Source: Sabethes cyaneus
Lineage: Eukaryota > Arthropoda > Insecta > Diptera > Culicidae
Reading direction: 5' to 3'
DNA length: 64,000 bases
NCBI RefSeq assembly: GCF_943734655.1
Contig: NC_071353.1
Coordinates: 79,870,909 to 79,934,908, forward strand
Part shown: piece by piece, positions 35,551 through 46,309 of the stretch
Numbering within the stretch: the stretch's first letter is position 1
How the letters are laid out: each line of letters begins with the position of its first letter
Notes under the pieces: generated by a model
What the model was told of the DNA's origin: nothing
The model's database searches: none
The model's input: only the letters and a program-made list of their open reading frames with translations
Translations under genes and position numbers: made by a program

Positions 35551-35719
35551 GACGGCAAGCATTGGCGTAGCTAGAGGGGGTGCCTGGGGTACCAGGCCCC
35601 CTCCAGAAATTTTCCCCATTGTAATTGAAAAACCGGAAAAACATTCAGTGTATATATTCCCACCGCGTTGATGTTTTCCTTTTCTGCTAGGTATCGCAAG
35701 CGCGTAGTTGTTGTCATCG

Positions 35720-36560
35720 TTAGTAGCCGTCAGTAACCTGGTAGCCACCCCGGCTCATGCTGTTATAAACAGCCGTCTCCATTCAACTCGATCTTGGGCC
35801 ACTCGTCGCCAATTTTCCAGTCTCAGAAGTCTCAAATCACTTTCGACTTGGTCGTGCCATCTTCGCACGTTAAGCCTCCCTGTTCCTGGTGCTGATGTAG
35901 CTGTTGAAAAGAGCTGTTTCTGTCACACTGCCGTCCGGTATCTTTACGAAATGTCCGGCCCACGATAGCCTACTGACTTTCGCCAGATGACAATGAGAAT
36001 CTCTCCAAACAGTTTCTGTAGCTCGTGATTCATTCGTCTCTGCCACTCTCCGCTTTCAGTTTGTTCTCCGCCAAATATTGTCCGGTGTGCCACCCGCTTC
36101 CGGCAAGCGACGCTGTGAACAGTTACCGTCCGTGTGAGGCACGTGTTTGATTTATCGAGCCTCTTTCTTTCATGTATTTGGGCTTCGACGCACTTATGTT
36201 TAACCCAATCCTCCTAGACTTCGCTATCGTCGGACCACCCCCTCAAGAGCGAAGTTGAATAGTATGTAAAAAGGATTCGACAGTGTTCCCGAGTTACACA
36301 CGAAATACATCTCTCGATCCAATGTAGCTCTGATCATTTGCCCCAGTTTATCCGGAAAACCGTGCTCTTGCATTATCTGTCATAGCTAGCCTCGATCGAG
36401 TGCATCGTATCTGCTTTGAAATTAATAAAGATGTGGTGCATGGGCACGTTGTACTCCCGATATTTCTGCAAGATCTGTCAGATGATAAACATCTGGTCCG
36501 TAATTGCGCGGGCTCTCCTGAAGCCCGTCTGGTATTTCCCTACAAAACCCTGTGCTATCG
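35720..36560 (-). pseudogene. RTE fragment inside the hAT element
   Basis: DNA closely parallels 14,010-15,180 (for example CCATTCAACTCGATCTTGGG and GATGTGGTGCATGGGCACG), so it derives from the same RTE-like family on the minus strand, with several internal deletions. It resumes after D2 at 37,912 (GCCGGCGTAACTGGATC). Confidence 0.85.
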
Positions 36561-36566
36561 CTGACA

Positions 36567-37905
36567 CAGGGTGTCGATTATCCGGTGAAAATAAAATTCC
36601 CTGACTTTTCCAGGTTTTTCCAGGTGTATTTCGAAAAAATCCAGTTGCAAAATATCTCGCTAATTTCTCTTTTCAAAGTGTTTATTAGACTAAATTGGTT
36701 GTTAACTCTTTAATTACTATTTCTTAATGAATTCATTTGTCTTTATCAATTCAAATGCATCTTTTTTGCGACGATGAAGTGAGCAACGCAGCTTCGTTCT
36801 ATTATTTGAATCCAGATCTTATATTTTTATTCGATCTACTTTTAATAACGTCGGGTTTATGATTCTATGGACTCTGTGCTCCCCTGGGTGCTTCCAGTCG
36901 AGTATCAAACATATGACTGATGTGGCCACTGAGTCCATTTGTTGGACTAAATCAAGATTTTGATGCTGAAATGGTCTATCCTCCGAAAACGAATTAATCG
37001 TAGGTTTTCACTAGTGATCGACATCAGAATAAAAATTAAAGTCCGGGTTCCGGCACAAATGGGTTAAATGCCGTAGCTTATTTTCAAAGGCTGATTTTGG
37101 TTCAGTTTGATTCGTTCTCGTTTCGGTTACAGTCTGATTTCGGTCCGGAAGTCTGGAATTATCTAGATGCAAAATTTCTTTGTATTAAAAGTTGGACTTT
37201 TCTAAATGTCATCTCCCATGACCCAATGAATAGTTGTTCTCGAAGCGTAGAATAGTGTTGTAAGAATCTTGCTACATTGGCCGTAGAGAAAACAGAAAAA
37301 GTAATGTCTCAACAATAGTGATGCACAGATTAAAAATATGTCAACATCCACTAGCCTAGCATGGACTTTTATGTCACTTTCCATGCAAAATAAACTAATT
37401 AAGCACAAAAGTTGTCCCAAAAACTTTTGTGCTAAATATCCGATCAATATCGAAGAATCCAATAAATATTGAAATATTGATAATGATCAATTAGGTGGTG
37501 AGCGGTACGCCCTTACGAAAATCGATCAAATCGGTCCAACCGTTGATGAGAAGCGTGGTCTGGTAAAGAGCGGGTCAGTCGCACATTCATGAAATTCGAA
37601 ACTCGATTTCGAAACTCTGTGAAATTTGTACGGAACAGATTGGTTGCACGTGAGTCAAACTCAAAATAACGTGCCATTTTTCATTTCATTTGTGCATTTG
37701 TGATGGCAATGAATAACAATGTGCCAGCTACTTGAAATAAATGCTATCCTTGCCAAGCCATAGCTTTTTCGGTATATTTTCTTCACCTGTTAAAAATCCC
37801 TGACTTCAAATGAAATTCCCTGACATTCCCTGACTTATCCAGGTTGAAACGAATTTCCCTGACATTTCCAGGTTTTCCCTGATTTTCCAGGTAATCGACA
37901 CCCTG
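36567..37905 (+). mobile_element. Family D transposon, copy D2
   Basis: 1,339 bp, both 14-bp TIRs intact, flanked by CTGACA (36,561-36,566 and 37,906-37,911). The RTE sequence at 15,160-15,185 gives the pre-insertion site GTGACAGCCGG. Nearly identical to D1 apart from a few substitutions (for example GGTACGCCC versus GGTGAGCCC). Confidence 0.92.
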
Positions 37906-38164
37906 CTGACAGCCGGCGTAACTGGATCATAATGAAATTTTTTTCGGAAGGCACCCCCTAGGCCCCCTCCAGGGAAATAACCTAGCTACGCCAATGACGG
38001 CAAGCCACCTAAGTAAGTAATATCCAGCATTCCACTGTCTGTCCAGCATTATCTGTCAGATTTACGCAACCGCTGCCACAACGTACCTATTCGGCGCGTG
38101 CCTTTAACGATACTCTGTCCGGACCTAGCAGGATCTATTGGTGTCAAATTCTTTACATATGTGC

Positions 38165-38462
38165 CAAGGGGTCGGTCACTCGGCACAGCCGTTTTTATGT
38201 TAGGCGACTTGAAACGAGCCGAACTGTGCCGGTGCTGTACTGAAAGTGCCGAACTGCAAGATTTGTTAAATTCGTTAAAATCTGATAGATCTGACAACCG
38301 TGCGAGATGATTTTAACAACTGGCAGTGCTCCCATTTCATATGTAAAATTGAACCGGAGGTGTGTAAAGCCCTATAAATGTTATTTTAATAAGGCTTTAG
38401 AGGAGTGCCGCTTGATATCTCTGCAGTGCCGGGGCACTATGTGCTGAGTGTCCGACCCCTTG
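38165..38462. mobile_element. 298-bp hAT-type MITE (TIR CAAGGGGTCGG)
   Basis: TIRs CAAGGGGTCGGTCACTCGGC and (reverse complement) CAAGGGGTCGGACACTCAGC; 8-bp duplication ATATGTGC at 38,157-38,164 and 38,463-38,470. Copies A and B carry the empty site. The two open frames across it have no domain. Confidence 0.9.
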
Positions 38463-38996
38463 ATATGTGCATTACCGCGGATGGTGTTTGGTCCATGACA
38501 TTTGTACACTGTCACGGACCAAATGGCTTATAATTATTTTCGAGCCAGGGGACTAGAAACTCTATTCTTGTCTACTGCAACCACCCTATTGGCATATCTA
38601 TATCGAGCTGCAGTGACAGCAAAAGTATGCCCCGGACTCAAAATTTGACAGCGGGTCCAAATCACTGCTGGCAGTCAAGTGAAACGTAGTGGTGAAATGC
38701 TATTTAATTTTCGCACACACGAGATGTTGGCGACGAAAACATGGTTGCCTACCGATGGGGTGACTGCAACTAATAAAAACTCAATTCCAAACATGCAGCG
38801 CAGTTGTGGTCCTTTTTAGCATAAATGAAACAAATTAAGTAAATTTTTATAAGCTACATATACTGGCAGGAACGTAAAATCGATCATTAAAAAGGTAGCA
38901 AGAGCAGCATTTGAAATCATGATTTGTACCTGTCCGTTTCACAATTCTTTACCGAAAGATCCCCCTGATCCGGACAACAGATGGAAGCCATACCAG

Positions 38997-39195
38997 GGGC
39001 CCTATTATCACAGTTACATCGCCTCACCTCACTTCTCTCACGCGTCCTATTCTCATAGTCACCCTCACCTCACCTTACCGGCCCCATTTGATTTGTACAG
39101 TCACCCAGGTGAGTGGAGTCAACTAGGTGACTGAGAATCGCAAATTGTGCTCTCACCCAAAAAAATTAGGTGAGATGACTGTGAGAATAGGGTCC
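38997..39195. mobile_element. MITE with GGGCCCTATTCTCACAG ends (copy C)
   Basis: Third orthologue of the nested MITE: left GGGGCCCTATTATCACAG, right CTGTGAGAATAGGGTCC. Confidence 0.75.
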
Positions 39196-39756
39196 AAGGT
39201 AATCTTCAGCAATGGACGTCTTTGGTTTCATCCCTTTGTTCTGCTGGATCAGCGAATAGAATGTCGTGAATGTCATCTTTTAATGAACGTTAAAGAAAAT
39301 CCGTCACTACTACTATTTTGATAGCAAAGCAATAGTGCTGCCCCCGCGAAATTTAGAAACATTTGCTATAATTTCGTACTAACCTGCATACGTATTATAC
39401 TCACAACAGGTTTTACAATATGAAACAACCAAACAAATAACCGTCGGCCGAAACACATCCCAAATTTGTTTAAATTACTTGTATCATTCTGAACGAAAAC
39501 GATTATGAAACAACCGACTGTCAAAAGTTTGTATTTTGCTTATTATTGGCCACATACACAATATCCTATCTGTTTGAAACTCCGCTTTACTCGTGTTTCA
39601 TATATCTGCAGAAACAGAACACTGTTGTATACCAGTTTCAAATTTTGTAACTCAACTGTTAGAAAAAATAGAACTGAAACGCTCTGTTGGGGTTGCCGAT
39701 ATTTTAAATTTGTTTCATTTTAAAACTTTCATATATAATAAAACAGTGTTGTACAT

Positions 39757-41029
39757 GGACCAGAAAAACCCCACCAACTCATTCATTCTATTGGTCTCAG
39801 TCACGCGAACACATTTCCAGTTACTTTCTAAACATTTTGCATGATTCATGGAAAATTGTATAATCAAAGAAAATTCGGTAATAGGAAAAAAACCCTCACT
39901 CGGTTTGTTTACACTTTGCAGATTGGCCCTTTTGAAAAGTTGGTGCCGAATTGTTGCATTTTTTCACTAATTCTTTTAAATCGAAACTTGCAACAACTTA
40001 ATAGGCAATTATGTCACACAAATAAATAAATAAATAAATGGTAAATAGTAAAATATTAACTAATTTCTTAACTAGTTAATTAGCAACTGTAACCTAAACA
40101 CCCTTTCCAAAGAAAGCAACTTGTTATAGTTATTACTAAGATACTAGCGCCGCCCATTGAGTAGATTCTTAATTATTTTCCATACCATCTTGAAGGTAAG
40201 AGTAATTTTATAATTTGAGTCATAATAATCCTTTTGTTATAATTTCACTGATTTTTCACTTTCACTGATTTTTCACTGATTTTCACTGATGATTAATGAT
40301 GATGATTTTCACTGATGATTAATGATGATGATTTTAAAAAAATTCTCCACCCGGTTAATCGAGTCTAAAATCCGGATAATCTTGTACGACGTGGTAGGTG
40401 AGGTAGCCTCTCAGTTGGCCTCGAGATACGATGCTGATCTAACAAGCTAGTCGTCGTATATTCGAATCTCGACTGGGAGGCGCTGTTACAGTCAATAGTC
40501 GCAGCAAATTGCCCTGCAATTGTCCTGTACTCTAACAGCTGGCTGCGAAGTTTGTCGTAAAAAAACAGAAGATCAAGTTTCCATAACGGAATGAAAATCA
40601 GGAAAATATTGAGATAGAGATGAGACGATAAAGTGAAGAAGAAAGATAGCTACACTGTTACACTTAGATTTGTGTAAGAATACATCTTATGTTATGTTGA
40701 TCATGTATAAAAATTAGACAATAAAAAAAAAGTTGGCTCCTTAAAGCTACCGCATACGAGCCTCAACAAATAAATGACATGATAAAAAAAAAAGTTTCCA
40801 AACGATTTTATATCTAAATTGTCTAAACGATTTATATCTAAAAAAACTATTTTCAACATATAGAGGGTAAACTTGAAGCGGAACAGTACATTTCACTACT
40901 GTGAGTAATTTCATATTCGTTTGAATGAAAAATTATCTCATACACTTTTGTTTGAATTGCAGTTCAAATTTACCCTGTACTATATTGAAAATAATGTTAA
41001 AATATAAAATAATATTGAATGAATTGAAA
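39757..41029. other. Non-coding stretch with minisatellite and SINE-like segment
   Basis: A remnant of the GGGCGAATGTC-type palindromic MITE lies near 39,890-39,940 (CCCTCACTCGGTTTGTTTAC). At 40,248-40,340 there is a short minisatellite of TTTCACTGATGATTAATGATG. Otherwise AT-rich with no gene. Confidence 0.5.
40388..40560 (+). mobile_element. tRNA-like SINE candidate
   Basis: Contains TAGCCTCTCAGTTGGCCTCG, a GATACGATGCTGATCT D-arm/anticodon-like section, and ATATTCGAATCTCGACTGGG, resembling a B box (GGTTCGAATC), then a tail ending near the A-run at 40,559. Target duplication not found, so moderate confidence. Confidence 0.45.
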
Positions 41030-41129
41030 ATGGGTCGTTCCACGTCAAGTGACCAAGAAAAAGTTAAACTTGTAATGGACCTTCCTGGATTTTTACCGAA
41101 TTCGGTCAGAATTCCAAAGGGGCTGATGC

Positions 41130-42015
41130 CCCTTTTTATAAGCAAAAGCCGTCCCAAGTACCAATGTTAGTTTTATTGCACTCTTATTGCGGGATTTAAG
41201 ACCAAAATTGGTCTTATAAACCATCATAAGAGTGTTATAAAACCCAAATTGATACTTGGGCTATTTTCGTCAAATCCATTCATTTTCTTTTGCTTATATC
41301 TCCGAAATCATTAAGTCTAGAAAGGCACTATTCCCACATTTTCAAAAAAAATTGCCCAATGAATTTGAAAAAATAGTATTTTTTTAGTATCAATGCTGCC
41401 AAATAGTTTTTGATTCGATTTAAAAACTAAATTTCTATTTTTCTCTCAATGAATATAATTTGATCTCAAAAATTCCAACTCCATCGTGTTTCCCAGATTT
41501 TTTATATAAAAATAAAAAAAAATGACAGTGTTGCCAAATTCCAAAATTTAAACTAAAAAGCTGCCAACACTGCTCAGGAAAATGTTACTACTCACTGTAT
41601 ACATGCTTTCACAACAAGGCATAGAGACTCACTGCTTCATGAAAAAAATATTTTGCTCTTGGTTTTACATAAGAAATTAGAGGCCGCTTGCTTCAAAACG
41701 TTGTCTCTGGATCGGCGAGGAAAAAAACGTAAAAAAAAATGTAATGTAAAAAAAATCTGTGGAATACGATGGAGTCGGAACTTTTGAGATTAAAATGTAT
41801 TCATTGAGAGAAAAATAGAACTTTAGTTTTCAAATCGAATTAAAAAATATTTGGCAGCACTGGTGCTAAAAAATACTACTTTTTTCGAATCCCTTGGGCA
41901 ATTTTCTTTGAAAATGTGAAAATAGTATCTTTCTAGACTTAATATTTCCGGAGATATAAGCAAAAGAAAACTAACGGATTTGACGAAAACAAGGCTTTTG
42001 CTGATTAGTGGGGGG
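41130..42015. repeat. ~0.9-kb inverted repeat (foldback) interrupted by a MITE
   Basis: Left arm 41,130-41,510 and right arm 41,755-42,015 are inverted copies sharing AAGCAAAAGCC, TTTTCGTCAAATCC, TTTTGCTTATATCTCCG and ATTCGATTTAAAAACTAAA blocks, around a ~245-bp centre. The arms are ~80-90% similar by eye. The right arm ends in a G10 run (42,009-42,018). Non-coding. Confidence 0.75.
41153..41260. mobile_element. 108-bp palindromic MITE in the left foldback arm
   Basis: CCCAAGTACCAATGTTAG at the left and its diverged complement ending TTGATACTTGGG at the right. Arms pair almost to the centre (AAGACCAAAATTGGTCTT). Absent from the corresponding place in the right arm near 41,985. Confidence 0.75.
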
Positions 42016-42921
42016 GGGGGTCTCCCATAGAGGGAGGGGGAGTTCACTCGGCACCAAAAAACAAACAATAGTCGACTTACGCTTATTAACTACTCTCACT
42101 TAATGCCCAAATTATGGGAGTTTTAGCTCAATCTCTGTCACAAGTAAGTCCCATGCACATAGACCACTATAATGCGGAACAGAATGGTCATTCTGTTCCG
42201 GATCAAAAATTCATCATGAGAAAAAGCATGTTGTAAACCTACTAATTTGTAATTTTTAGTGTTTATATAGTACATCTATCGACAAAGTTGCGATTTATGC
42301 AAAAATCTCATTTTTGACAAAAATGGTCAATAGACCACTATAATTGGGTATTTTAATTTTCCCAAAAAAGTTGCTTTTTTTAACTCATTTGATAGCCCGT
42401 CGTTTTCTGAATCTAACAGTTCTTTTTTTATTTTAATTAAGTGAATATTTGATGAAAAAATTAATAAAAATCAAAAATAGAATGATTTGCTGTTTGACAG
42501 ATATCCACCAAGCCGATTGATTGAAATGATGTCAGAAGTTCTCTTCCTCTCTTCTATCTTTCTAATAGAGCTCTTCATTTTGACCGAGCTTTTGACAGCT
42601 CCCATATGAAACCTGTATCGGCTGATGACCATAGTTTATCTATCCACTGTGTTGTCTAAGGCGAGCTGAGAAGAAAAATGGTTTACTTATAAGCTATCGT
42701 CTTATCCAAAAAAAAATTTTTAAATGAAAAAAATGCTTTTTTTATTACTTTCACTCATCAAATTTAAAAAAGTCTTCATGTGACTTTACAGTGACATCAT
42801 ATATTATCATAATATGCGAGAATTTAAATACCGCTAAAATACCCAATTCGGAACGGCTCATATAGTGATCGCAATAAGAAGCAGAAAAAAAATTATGTTC
42901 ATAATTCCGATCAATCACTTT
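42016..42921. other. AT-rich repeat-like stretch
   Basis: Holds a perfect hairpin CGGAACAGAATG/CATTCTGTTCCG near 42,177-42,202, and GACCACTATAAT(T/G)(G/C)GG words near 42,165 and 42,332 whose diverged inverse appears near 42,838-42,868. This may be a decayed element of ~700 bp. No gene. Confidence 0.4.
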
Positions 42922-44243
42922 CAGGGTGTCGATTACCTGGAAAATCAGGGAAAACCTGGAAATGTCAGGGAAATTCGTTGCAACCTGGATAAGTCAGGGA
43001 ATGTCAGGGAATTTCATTTGAAGTCAGGGATTTTTAACAGGTGAAGAAAATATACCGAAAAAGCTATGGCTTGGCAAGGATAGCATTTATTTCAAGTAGC
43101 TGGCACATTGTTATTCATTGCCATCACAAATGCACAAATGAAATGAAAGATGGCACGTTATTTTGAGTTTGACTCACGTGCAACCAATCACAGAGTTTCG
43201 AAATCGAGTTTCGAATTTCATGAATGTGCGACTGACCCGCTCTTTACCAGACCACGCTTCTCATCAACGGTTGGACCGATTTGATCGATTTTCGTAAGGG
43301 CTCACCGCTCACCACCTAATTGATCATTATCAATATTTCAATATTTATTGGATTCTTCGATATTGATCGGATATTTAGCACAAAAGTTTTTGGGACAACT
43401 TTTGTGCTTAATTAGTTTATTTTGCATGGAAAGTGACATAAAAGTCCATGCTAGGCTAGTGGATGTTGACATATTTTTAATCTGTGCATCACTATTGTTG
43501 AGACAATACTTTTTCTGTTTTCTCTACGGCCAATGTAGCAAGATTCTTACAACACTATTCTACGCTTCGAGAACAACTATTCATTGGGTCATGGGAGATG
43601 ACATTTAGAAAAGTCCAACTTTTAATACAAAGAAATTTTGCATCTAGATAATTCCAGACTTCCGGACCGAAATCAGACTGTAACCGAAACGAGAACGAAT
43701 CAAACTGAACCAAAATCAGCCTTTGAAAATAAGCTACGGCATTTAACCCATTTGTGCCGGAACCCGGACTTTAATTTTTATTCTGATGTCGATCACTAGT
43801 GAAAACCTACGATTAATTCGTTTTCGGAGGATAGACCATTTCAGCATCAAAATCTTGATTTAGTCCAACAAATGGACTCAGTGGCCACATCAGTCATATG
43901 TTTGATACTCGACTGGAAGCACCCAGGGGAGCACAGAGTCCATAGAATCATAAACCCGACGTTATTAAAAGTAGATCGAATAAAAATATAAGATCTGGAT
44001 TCAAATAATAGAACGAAGCTGCGTTGCTCACTTCATCGTCGCAAAAAAGATGCATTTGAATTGATAAAGACAAATGAATTCATTAAGAAATAGTAATTAA
44101 AGAGTTAACAACCAATTTAGTCTAATAAACACTTTGAAAAGAGAAATTAGCGAGATATTTTGCAACTGGATTTTTTCGAAATACACCTGGAAAAACCTGG
44201 AAAAGTCAGGGAATTTTATTTTCACCGGATAATCGACACCCTG
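42922..44243 (-). mobile_element. Family D transposon, copy D3 (inverted)
   Basis: 1,322 bp, identical in structure to D1 and D2 but reversed and lacking 17 bp near 43,190 (the TCTGTTGCGTACAAATT stretch). Ends CAGGGTGTCGATTA and TAATCGACACCCTG are intact. Flanks (ATCACTTT and TTAATGCA) show no duplication, so it may have been rearranged after insertion. Confidence 0.9.
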
Positions 44244-44577
44244 TTAATGCAATAAATTCCGCAAATTCAGAACTTTTTCAGCCAAATTTGATATAGAAAG
44301 GTTATATATGCTTGTATCTATTTGTTATAGAATACCGAAGAAGGTGATGTTTTCATGCTGCTATGAGCTTAGCAAATTTGATCGTGCGCTTAGCACTTCG
44401 GCTAAGAAAATACATTTTGATGGCGTTTTTTGCTACTGCCTGTCGAATTTAATTTATTTTGAAGTGCATGGTGCCCCAAAGGCAGTCATTTTTCAACAAC
44501 TGACACATAAATGTACATTACTCTAAGCAGTCTATAGACTGTCTTATAAGATATATCGTGTGTCATAACATACTTAC

Positions 44578-45365
44578 CTTTGGTTTCTATGTTATTTGGA
44601 ATACAATGGTTTATCATTTTGGACGATCTCCAGGCATCTCCATATATCTTCGTAAGTATTTTCATCATGTTATAGTCAATGAATGCTTTTTTATTGTTTG
44701 ATGAACCGCAATCTTGTGATATGATTTTTTGGTCTGGTACTGCATTTTCCAAATCAGATTCTGATGAACTACTATTTTTGATCAGCTTAATGTTGACGTT
44801 AATCCTCGCAGCAATTTCTACTTCATCACTTCGAATAGTTAGACACCGTTTCTCTCTGACAGGGCTGTTGCTTTTATTACGTAAACTAGAATTTGGAGCT
44901 TCTATCGATGAAAGGTCAGTCTGCGTATATGCAGACTGTATCAGATCCAAATGAATCGCTTGTTTTGGTAAAGAACTATAATTGGTTGAATCAAAAACTT
45001 GAGATCCGTGGTTATTCGTTTCACTGTTATTAACTAGTTTATTCGTTGGTTGCTGAACAGTTTCATGAGTTCCGTTTATTTGAGAATTATCTATGATTGA
45101 CCAAGAAGTTTTTTCTATATTCTCTGTAATTGACTCATCAGGTTTAAAGCTATTATTTGAAGTGTTTATTATATGTTGAAACAATTCGTTTTGAGATCCG
45201 TTATACGTTCTTTCACTATTTGTTGCATCAGAATCAGTAACATAAAGAACTGCAGAGAATAAATCAGTCGAATTATTAGCATCATCTGAAACGTTATTTT
45301 CTGTAAAAATCAAACAATTAGACTTAGTCCTTAACGCATACTAAAAGCTTTGACTTACCAGCCAT
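44578..45365 (-). CDS. Host gene 5' part: two exons, 243 codons, incomplete
   Basis: Exon 1 (45,359-45,365) gives ATG GCT G. A 58-bp intron follows (donor GTAAGT at 45,353-45,358, acceptor TTTTTACAG ending at 45,301). Exon 2 (44,578-45,300) continues in frame and ends at donor AAAG|GTAAGT (44,572-44,577). An in-frame TAG lies just upstream of the ATG. The product starts MAENNVSDDANNSTDLF. It is acidic, Ser/Asn-rich and probably disordered to about residue 210, and ends in a more ordered block (AFIDYNMMKILTKIYGDAWR). Later exons are not identifiable; the next intron holds D3. Function unknown; a GCNA/SprT-like N-terminus is only a weak guess. Confidence 0.75.
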
Positions 45366-45551
45366 TGATTGGCTTTTGCGCAACTATAACAACTGCAAGG
45401 CAACTGAAAGGTTTGAGTACTTCAATGGAGCACTGTCTAGAAAATTAGTATGTGTTACAGTTACAGTCCTATAGGTTACGATTTGGGATCTTTCCCTAAT
45501 CTCTCCGATCCTTCGGATATTCCGGTTCCGGATACGTTTGGAAATTTGACA
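45366..45551 (-). promoter_or_regulatory. Presumed 5' flank/leader of the host gene
   Basis: Upstream sequence of the two-exon gene before the hAT insertion at 45,552. No TATA box is evident; CTTTCAGTTGCCTTGCAG could hold an initiator-like TCAGT. The hAT element sits only ~190 bp upstream of the start codon, so it may separate the gene from its promoter. Confidence 0.3.
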
Positions 45552-45739
45552 TAGCATTGGGCGATACTGTATCTGTATCGAAAAAATCGATACTTTTGAG
45601 CCGATACATCGATATTTTGGATCGATACTGAGCGTCCCGATACCGGCCAGTATCGATGCTAAAACGCCGATATTTGTATCGATACCTTTATAGTAAAAGC
45701 TAGAGAAACTAAAATACTTATCCTAATTAATAACCTTAC

Positions 45740-46230
45740 TTATTCTAATGCGATGTCCGTTAAGATTTCACCTGTATAACAAACTCGGTCCATGGCTGTT
45801 CGCCTCCAATTTCTCGAATGTCCCACACTTTCCAGGACTTGCTCCATTAAATTGAGTCCATTTGGTCTAACCGTCGAGCACGCTGCGTACCTCTGCGCCT
45901 GGTACCAACCGAATTCGAGGCAAACATCATTTTTACGGGATTGTTTTCCGGCATTCTCACAACATGTCCCGCCCATTGTACCCTTCCAGCCTCAGCAACA
46001 TTCTGAATACTGGGTTCGCTGAAAAGCTGCGCCAGCTTGTGATTCATGTTTTTCCTCCATACACCGTATACTCACATACACCACAAAAGATGATCCTAAG
46101 CACACAACGTCCAAAAGTGGCCATGGCCGCTGCAGCGCTTTCAAGGTGAGGTGCATTTATCTGCTGCAGTTGTTATCCGACGTCATCAACGACCCGAAGT
46201 ATACAAACTCGTTCACCACCTCGAACTTTT
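45740..46230 (-). pseudogene. RTE fragment in hAT element (left)
   Basis: Minus-strand peptides FEVVNEFVYFGSL, then AGRVQWAGHVVRMPENNPVK and VGTRRRGTQRARRLDQ, match the region after the RT domain. Stops and an internal deletion break it. Confidence 0.8.
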
Positions 46231-46309
46231 AGAAATTAAAATAAGAGGTGAACCTAATTAAAAGTACGGGGGCTAATTTTTTTCGATAAATAAACTAATT
46301 CTGCAAAAA

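Larger units (their letters stand above)
35560..37996. mobile_element. hAT-type element (TIR CATTGGCGTAGCTAG) with nested cargo
   Basis: 2,437 bp with 15-bp TIRs and an 8-bp target duplication ACGGCAAG (35,552-35,559 and 37,997-38,004). Copies A and B show the empty site GGACGGCAAGCC. Subterminal GGCCCCCTCCAG words occur at both ends. The interior holds minus-strand RTE debris (35,720-36,560 and 37,906-37,930) split by D2. No hAT transposase; non-autonomous. Confidence 0.92.
34390..39756 (+). repeat. Composite repeat, copy C (with three later insertions)
   Basis: The most complete copy: starts CTAGGGCATGTGCAGCAC and ends CAGTGTTGTACATG, whose reverse complement (CATGTACAACACTG) is a diverged copy of the left end, so the composite is bounded by inverted termini. 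Later insertions absent from A and B lie at 34,915-35,209, 35,560-37,996 and 38,165-38,462. No protein of its own was recognised. Confidence 0.85.

Noticed and set aside
42917..44250. Target duplication for D3
   Set aside because: Left and right flanking 5-8-mers do not match, so none is claimed.
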